DNA of 10,203 nucleotides from an uncultured Clostridia bacterium (GTDB lineage: Bacteria; Bacillota; Clostridia; Christensenellales; Aristaeellaceae): assembly GCA_947600345.1 (NCBI GenBank), contig CANQGC010000085.1:1-10203 (forward strand), given 5' to 3'. The notes below the pieces were generated by a model. That model did not search any database. It was not told the DNA's origin and saw only the letters and a list, made by a program, of their open reading frames with translations. The position numbers and the translations under genes are program-made. Positions within the stretch are counted from its first letter, which is position 1. Each line of letters opens with the position of its first letter. Below are positions 5,826-10,203 of the stretch, piece by piece.

Positions 5826-7058
5826 TCAGCGCAGCTCCTCCTCGATCTCCAGCAGTCGGTTGTACTTGGCGAGGCGCTCGCCCCGGGCGGGGGCCCCGGC
5901 CTTGATGTACTCCGCGCCCACGGCCACGGCCAGATCCGCGATGGCGGGGGAGAGCGTCTCGCCGCTGCGGTGGGAGACCACGACCGCATAGCCGCTCTTG
6001 CGGGCGAGCTGCACCGTCTCCAGCGCCTCGGACACCGTGCCGATCTGGTTGGGCTTCACCAGCACGGCGTTGGCCGCGCCCAGCGCCGCGCCCCGGAACA
6101 GCCGCTCGGCGTCGGTGGTGAACAGGTCGTCGCCCACGATCATCAGCTCGCCGCCCAGCGCCTCGGTGATCTCCCGGAAGCCCTCGAAGTCCTCCTCGCC
6201 CAGCGGATCCTCGATGGAGCAGAGGGGGAAGCGCCGGCTGAGCGCGTCGTAGTACTCGATTAGCTCCGCCCGGCGAAAGCGCGCGCCGGACTTGGGCTGG
6301 CGGTAGTGCTCGCCGTCCGCCCACTCCGCCGCGGCGCAGTCCAGCGCCAGGCACACGTCCTCGCCCGGCTTCCAGCCCGCCGCCTCGACGGCGCGCAGCA
6401 TCCACTCGAGCGCCTCCTCGTCTCTGCCCAGGCTCGGCGCGAAGCCGCCCTCGTCGCCCACGGCGGTGGAGAGCCCGGCCTCGCGCAGCAGCTTCCTCAG
6501 CGCGTGGTAGCACTCCGCGCCCATGCGCATGGCCTCGTGGAAGCTGTCCGCGCCCGCGGGCACGAACATGAACTCCTGAACGTCCAGGTTGTTGTCCGCG
6601 TGGCGGCCGCCGTTGATCACGTTGAACATCGGGCAGGGCAGCTGCCGCGCCGATACTCCGCCCAGCCAGCGGTAGAGCGGCATGCCCGCGGAGCTCGCCG
6701 CCGCGTCCGCCACCGCCCAGGATGTGGCGATCAGCGCGTTGCCGCCGAGCTTGGACTTGTCCGGCGCGCCGTCGAGCTCGGCCAGCCGCTCGTCGATTCC
6801 GCACTGGTCCGCCGCGTCCATGCCGGTCAGCGCCTCGCGGATGGGGCCGTTCACGCCCTCGATGGCCCGGCTGACGCCCTTGCCGCCGTAGGCCGAGCCG
6901 CCGTCGCGCAGCTCCTTCGCCTCGTGGCTCCCGGTGGAAGCGCCGGAGGGCGCGCTGCCGACGCCGACGCTGCCGTCCGCGAGCCGGACGGCCACCTCCA
7001 GCGTGGGCAGCCCCCGGGAGTCGAAAATCTGCCGGGCGCGCAGTGTACGTATCTTCAT
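5826..7058 (-). CDS. eno: Enolase (phosphopyruvate hydratase)
   Basis: Enolase converts 2-phosphoglycerate to phosphoenolpyruvate in cytoplasmic glycolysis. This copy has 410 residues, somewhat shorter than the usual 425-435. Catalytic and magnesium residues are all present: loop serine in SGAST (38-42), H153 in GGRHADNN, E162, E203 (GDEGGF), D240 (ALDCAA), E283 (SIEDP), the D310/D311 pair (GDDLF), K335 (VLVKPNQIGT), SHRSGET (362-368) and K386. Departures from the common consensus are LGGNA for LGANA (104-108), GGRHA for GGAHA, and GAPARGER near the C-terminus. GGAGG lies 9 nt before ATG 7058 on the minus strand. The gene is alone rather than next to gap, pgk, tpi or gpm, and is divergent from the LCP gene. 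An active enolase is the best reading; a second diverged paralogue elsewhere is possible. Confidence 0.95.
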   Translation of the reverse strand: MKIRTLRARQIFDSRGLPTLEVAVRLADGSVGVGSAPSGASTGSHEAKELRDGGSAYGGKGVSRAIEGVNGPIREALTGMDAADQCGIDERLAELDGAPDKSKLGGNALIATSWAVADAAASSAGMPLYRWLGGVSARQLPCPMFNVINGGRHADNNLDVQEFMFVPAGADSFHEAMRMGAECYHALRKLLREAGLSTAVGDEGGFAPSLGRDEEALEWMLRAVEAAGWKPGEDVCLALDCAAAEWADGEHYRQPKSGARFRRAELIEYYDALSRRFPLCSIEDPLGEEDFEGFREITEALGGELMIVGDDLFTTDAERLFRGAALGAANAVLVKPNQIGTVSEALETVQLARKSGYAVVVSHRSGETLSPAIADLAVAVGAEYIKAGAPARGERLAKYNRLLEIEEELR

Positions 7059-7109
7059 GGAAAACCACCTCCGCCGCTATTCTCCGCCCGAAGGCGCTTT
7101 TTTATCCCT

Positions 7110-7138
7110 TTGCTTTACCGAAGGACTTGTGGTATAAT
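7110..7138 (+). promoter_or_regulatory. Extended -10 promoter of the LCP gene
   Basis: TTGCTT (7110-7115) and TATAAT (7133-7138) are spaced by 17 nt, and TGG directly precedes the -10 box. Transcription would start near 7145, only about 16 nt before ATG 7161. The same TGGTATAAT core occurs in the AEC promoter at 893-901 on the other strand. Confidence 0.78.
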
Positions 7139-7160
7139 CATTGTTGAAGGGAATGGAAGC

Positions 7161-8171
7161 ATGTATTACGAGGCGTACGAAGGGCGCGGGCGCAGGCGCA
7201 GGGAGCGCGGCTACCGGCGCGGAGGATGCGGGGGCTGCCTGACCGGCCTCCTGTTCAGGCTGCTGTTTTTCATCGTGCTGCTGGCGCTGCTGGCGGGCGC
7301 GCTGTTGTACATACTGCCGGTGGGGCTGATGAACGTGGAGCCCAGCGGCGTGGAGCTCTCCCTTCAGGACGGCCTGCCCAACGACCGCGTGAACGTGCTG
7401 CTGCTGGGCCTGGACGCCCTGAGCGCGTCCGGCCAGCGCAGCGACGCCATACTGGTCGCCTCCATCGGCTACGACGGCGTGCGGCTGACCTCGCTGATGC
7501 GCGACACCGTGGTGGACATCCCCGGCCACGGTCGGCAGAAGCTCAACGCCGCCTACGCCATCGGCGGCGCGGAGCTCGCCATGCAGACCATCAACCGGAC
7601 CTTCCAGCTCAACATTACCAACTACATCGCCGCCGACTTCCGCGCGCTGGTGGACGCCATCGACGCGCTGGGCGGCGTGGAGGTGGAGGTGGACGAGGGC
7701 GAGCTGAAGTACCTGAACCACTACGCCTACAACACCTACCGGATCCTCTGCCGTACGGATGCGGAGAAGTACGCCCGCTACGCCGATTCCACGCCCGTCA
7801 CCACCACCGGCGCGATGCGCCTGAACGGCCTGTTCGCCACCGCCTACAGCCGCATCCGCTACTCGGACAGCGACTACGTGCGCACCAGCCGCCAGCGCGA
7901 GGTGCTCGGCGCGATGCTCGCGCGGCTGCGGGAGCGCTGCTGGGATCCGCTGGTGTACGCGCGGCTGCTGATGGCGGTGCGCGAGCGGATACAGACGAAC
8001 CTGTACCTGCCGGAGCTGATCTCGCTGGGGGAGAAGGTGCTGATCGCGAATCGCGTGGAGACCTTCCGCCTGCCGATGGAGCCCTACCTGCATGACGACG
8101 GCTCGAAGATCGAGATCACGAACCTCCCCGCCAGCGTGGACGCGCTCCACGAGTTCATCTACGGCGAATGA
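7161..8171 (+). CDS. LytR-CpsA-Psr (LCP) family cell-wall glycopolymer transferase
   Basis: LCP proteins transfer undecaprenyl-linked polymers such as teichoic acids or capsule onto peptidoglycan at the outer membrane face. This one has 336 residues: a short cytoplasmic arginine-rich head (9-20), one membrane segment (about 27-51), then the extracellular LCP domain. Family marks are VNVLLLGLDA (78-87) with QRSDAILV (92-99), SLMRDTVVDIPG (111-122), KLNAAYAIGG (127-136), DALGGVEVEV (168-177) and a late RIRYSDSDYVRTSRQREV block. The arginines and aspartates that bind the lipid pyrophosphate and magnesium are kept. ATG 7161 is used because of the upstream promoter; AAGGGA (7147-7152) is a modest ribosome site 8 nt before it. 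The following gene is 110 nt away on the same strand. The substrate polymer is not inferable. Confidence 0.92.
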   Translation: MYYEAYEGRGRRRRERGYRRGGCGGCLTGLLFRLLFFIVLLALLAGALLYILPVGLMNVEPSGVELSLQDGLPNDRVNVLLLGLDALSASGQRSDAILVASIGYDGVRLTSLMRDTVVDIPGHGRQKLNAAYAIGGAELAMQTINRTFQLNITNYIAADFRALVDAIDALGGVEVEVDEGELKYLNHYAYNTYRILCRTDAEKYARYADSTPVTTTGAMRLNGLFATAYSRIRYSDSDYVRTSRQREVLGAMLARLRERCWDPLVYARLLMAVRERIQTNLYLPELISLGEKVLIANRVETFRLPMEPYLHDDGSKIEITNLPASVDALHEFIYGE

Positions 8172-8281
8172 GGCGCGGCGGATGAAATTTTACCCGGACG
8201 GGCGCAACAATTGATGGACGCGCGGCGTCTATAGGTTGTAGATGTGTATTCAAAGCCTGTTTTGCAAAGGAGGTATGGATC

Positions 8282-9421
8282 ATGAAGAAGCTTGTGTCGA
8301 TGCTGCTGGCGCTGAGCCTGCTGATTGCGGGCGCGGCGGCCCTGGCGGAGGGGGAGGAGGCGCTGACCTTCGGCTACCTCGCGCCCGAGGCCGCCGAGGG
8401 CGAGCGCGGCGCGCTGTGCGCCGAGGCCTTCGCCTACGCCGCGGAGCGCAAGGGCGTGGAGACCGTGCGGATGACTTACATCCCGGAGGACGCCTCCTCC
8501 GAGGCTGAAGCCGCCGGGAAGGCCGGGGCGGAGGCCGCCGAGGCGCCGGAAGCGACCGAAGCGCCGGAGGAGGACGCGGCGATGCTGGCGCTGGAGGCGC
8601 TGCTGGAGGGCGGCCTGGACGGCGTGGTAGTCGCGCCGGAGAACCTGGAGCAGGCCGTGGAGATGGCGGAGTGCGCCGAGGCGCAGGGCGTGCCGGTGGT
8701 GATCGAGGGCATCGACATGACGCCCGCCTACGAGCCCACCCCCGATCCCGAGGATGAGGAGCCCCGGCCCTACGCCGCCGCCGTGTGCTACGCGGACGCC
8801 GCCGCCTATGCTGCCGCCATGTGGCTGGACGGCAACGCAGAGAGCCCGCTGGCGCTGCACTGCGCGCTGCCGGAGGCCGATCCCGCGCTTCGGGAGGGCC
8901 TGGAGCGCGCGCTGGGCCAGGCGAGCTACCTGGAAATCGGCGACGAGATCGCCGCCGGTTCGGACAGCCCGGAGGGCGGCCGCAAGGTGGTCAACCGCAT
9001 GTTCAACTCCTATACCCTGTTCTCCTGCGTGTTGGCGGACAGCGCGGCGCTGGCCGAGGGCTGCGTGCAGGGCCTGCGCGACTGGGAGGAGGACATGCCC
9101 GTGGCGGCCATTGCGAGCTCCGCGGACGATCTGAAGCTGCTGGACGGCGATGTGGACATGCTGGCCGCCGCCCCGGCGTCGGTGGAGGGCGTGGAGTGCT
9201 TCAAGGCGCTCTACGGCTTTGTGACCGAGGGAATCCTGCCCGAGGACGAGTCCCGGGTGCTGCACCCCGCCGCCATCACCGCCACCGCCGCGGAGCGGGA
9301 GGGCTGGATCGCCCCGGACGATTTCGCGGCCGCCTACGCGCTGGCCTACCCGGAGGAGGCGCTTCCCGAGGAGGCGGCTTCCGAGGCGGTATCGCCCGAG
9401 GAGACGGAGGAGCCCCGCTGA
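8282..9421 (+). CDS. Secreted protein resembling a type I periplasmic (sugar) binding protein
   Basis: A 379-residue exported protein. Residues 1-22 form a signal peptide ending ALA before EGEE; no lipobox cysteine is present, so it should be released rather than lipid-anchored. Beyond it the pattern LTFGYLAP (28-35) ... LEALLEGGLDGVVVAPENLEQAVEMAECAEAQGVPVVIEG (104-143, described by position) is that of Peripla_BP_4-type ligand-binding lobes, and the C-terminal part fits a second lobe. Two acidic alanine- and glutamate-rich stretches interrupt it: residues about 72-100 and the last 25 residues. No ABC ATPase or permease lies nearby, so transport is unproven; it could be a sensor or scavenger, or have lost ligand binding. 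AAGGAGG (8267-8273) is 8 nt before the ATG. I see no convincing promoter in 8172-8266. The fold call is moderate. Confidence 0.8.
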   Translation: MKKLVSMLLALSLLIAGAAALAEGEEALTFGYLAPEAAEGERGALCAEAFAYAAERKGVETVRMTYIPEDASSEAEAAGKAGAEAAEAPEATEAPEEDAAMLALEALLEGGLDGVVVAPENLEQAVEMAECAEAQGVPVVIEGIDMTPAYEPTPDPEDEEPRPYAAAVCYADAAAYAAAMWLDGNAESPLALHCALPEADPALREGLERALGQASYLEIGDEIAAGSDSPEGGRKVVNRMFNSYTLFSCVLADSAALAEGCVQGLRDWEEDMPVAAIASSADDLKLLDGDVDMLAAAPASVEGVECFKALYGFVTEGILPEDESRVLHPAAITATAAEREGWIAPDDFAAAYALAYPEEALPEEAASEAVSPEETEEPR

Positions 9422-9437
9422 AGAAGCAAAGCCTGGA

Positions 9438-9472
9438 CAAACGACGAGCCCCGCGCGGATGCGCGGGGCTCG
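9438..9472 (-). terminator. Hairpin terminator between convergent genes, best fit for the NlpC/P60 gene
   Basis: A perfect 12-bp stem, CGAGCCCCGCGC (9445-9456) with its complement (9461-9472), encloses the loop GGAT. On the minus strand it starts 19 nt after the NlpC/P60 stop and is followed by TCGTTTG, the same tail seen after hairpin A at 996-1211. On the plus strand it lies 23 nt after the binding-protein-like gene, without a T-run. Confidence 0.65.
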
Positions 9473-9491
9473 ATGCTTGCGCCGGGAATCG

Positions 9492-10203
9492 TCAGCTGAG
9501 GATTCGCCGGGCCCAGGAGTAGGTGCGGTAGTAGTAGCTGCTGCTGCTCGTGCCCAGGCTGCTGATCATGACCTTTCCGCCGCCGGAGGAGGCGTGGATG
9601 AACTGATTGCTGCCCAGATAGATGCCCGCGTGGTCGCACTTGTCGTCGTCGTCGGTCACGGTGTTGAAGAAGAGCACGTCGCCCACGCGCAGATCCGCCT
9701 TGCTGGTGATCTTCTTGTAGGTATCGTCGTAGCCCTGGGTGTAGGCGGTGCGCTTGAGCGTGACCTTCGCGGCGTTCTTGTAGACGTAGTAGACGAAGCC
9801 GGAGCAGTCGAAGCCCTTGGGCGATTGCCCGCCGTAGACGTAGGGCACGCCCAGGTAGCTCTTCGCCAGGTTGACGATGTTGGCGATGGTGCCGCTCTGG
9901 CTGTCGTCCTTGATCTGGGTGGTGGCGAAGTAGGCGGCCTGCACGTAGCCGTAGACATCGCCGTTTTTGACCCGGTACCAGGTGCGATCCTCGCTGTAGG
10001 CCACGGCGGTGACCAGCTCGTTGAGGCTGAGCTCGACGAGCACCTTCGCGCCGGTCTGGGGCGTCTTGTAAACCTTCGCGCCCTTGACCTGGGCGTAGAA
10101 GGCGACGGAGTAGGTGTTGGGATTCTTCGTGGTGACGGCGTTGACGTCGCAGTAGCCCACCGTGCCGGCGGAGTTCATCACCCGCGCCCAGGCGCTGCTC
10201 TTG
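9492..10203 (-). CDS. NlpC/P60 peptidoglycan hydrolase with SH3-like domains, N-terminus beyond the right edge
   Basis: This is the C-terminal 237 codons of a cell-wall cysteine peptidase that cleaves peptide stems of peptidoglycan. The right-hand end reads SSAWARV..GTVGYCDVNAV, the tail of one bacterial SH3 repeat. A second SH3-like repeat follows (about 10010-10110 down to 9920, including WYRVKNGDVYGYVQAAYF). The NlpC/P60 domain occupies 9492 to about 9890: LAKSYLGVPYVYGGQSP, then the catalytic cysteine in FDCSGF (codon 9804-9806), the histidine in DHAGIYLG (9630-9632) and the third-position histidine in FIHASSG (9594-9596), so it should be active. A GTG at 10181 is not accepted as the start because in-frame codons upstream continue the SH3 motif to the edge. 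Export is expected, but the signal peptide is out of view. Confidence 0.93.
   Translation of the reverse strand, partial: KSSAWARVMNSAGTVGYCDVNAVTTKNPNTYSVAFYAQVKGAKVYKTPQTGAKVLVELSLNELVTAVAYSEDRTWYRVKNGDVYGYVQAAYFATTQIKDDSQSGTIANIVNLAKSYLGVPYVYGGQSPKGFDCSGFVYYVYKNAAKVTLKRTAYTQGYDDTYKKITSKADLRVGDVLFFNTVTDDDDKCDHAGIYLGSNQFIHASSGGGKVMISSLGTSSSSYYYRTYSWARRILS

Noticed and set aside
7085..7103. Small plus-strand terminator (CGCC, loop CGAA, GGCG, then T6)
   Set aside because: The stem is only 4 bp and no plus-strand gene ends upstream; it lies within the divergent eno/LCP promoter region.
6306..7160. In-frame 5' extension of the LCP gene through the enolase region
   Set aside because: It is antisense to enolase and lies upstream of the LCP promoter; the translated extension is alanine/arginine-rich and unlike any LCP N-terminus.
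8172..8266. Promoter for the binding-protein-like gene (TTGATG 8211-8216 with TATAGG 8230-8235)
   Set aside because: The spacing is only 13 nt and no better -10 lies at 16-18 nt, so no promoter is called; read-through from the LCP gene is equally possible.
10179..10181. GTG 10181 as the start of a complete NlpC/P60 gene
   Set aside because: In-frame codons upstream to the window edge continue an SH3-like motif, no ribosome site is present, and a signal peptide is missing, so the gene is truncated by the window.

Overview
The window is GC-rich and gene-dense. It looks like chromosomal DNA from an anaerobic Clostridia-type Firmicute; a gut lineage near the Christensenellales is my guess. The basis is Gram-positive-style Shine-Dalgarno sequences, a LytR-CpsA-Psr protein, a CAP-BIG2 secreted protein, an NlpC/P60 hydrolase with SH3 domains, and small protein families typical of Firmicutes. 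No phage, IS element, CRISPR array, tRNA or rRNA is visible.

Layout, left to right. An AEC-family permease gene on the minus strand is cut by the left edge (1-858) and has its own consensus promoter. Next is a roughly 400-bp gene-free stretch holding two tandem copies of a highly structured element with a 173-bp period, lying directly downstream of a minus-strand EF-G-like GTPase gene (1328-3409). Divergent from that GTPase is a three-gene plus-strand operon: a secreted CAP-domain/BIG2 protein starting at TTG 3631, a cysteine-rich DUF6125-like protein, and an ACT-domain protein whose start overlaps the end of the gene before it. A long GC-rich hairpin separates this operon from a convergent enolase gene (5826-7058, minus). 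Divergent from enolase, with a strong extended -10 promoter, is an LCP-family cell-wall ligase gene (7161-8171). It is followed by a secreted protein resembling a degenerate periplasmic sugar-binding protein (8282-9421). A hairpin terminator separates that from a convergent NlpC/P60 peptidoglycan hydrolase cut by the right edge (9492-10203).

Functionally the window mixes housekeeping (enolase, a translation-factor paralogue) with envelope functions (LCP ligase, NlpC/P60, CAP-BIG2, a binding-protein-like secreted protein, AEC permease). The most unusual element is the duplicated intergenic structure at about 996-1328. The two copies differ by about 22 positions in 160. Six base pairs in two of its hairpins have changed on both sides and still pair, and four hairpins share an 11-nt loop pattern. 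On the minus strand each of these four is followed by a TTCGTTT-type tail, so the region reads as a serially amplified terminator-like module behind the EF-G-like gene. The EF-G-like protein is also notable for NQMD in place of the NKxD guanine-recognition motif. I found no clearly new multi-protein system.
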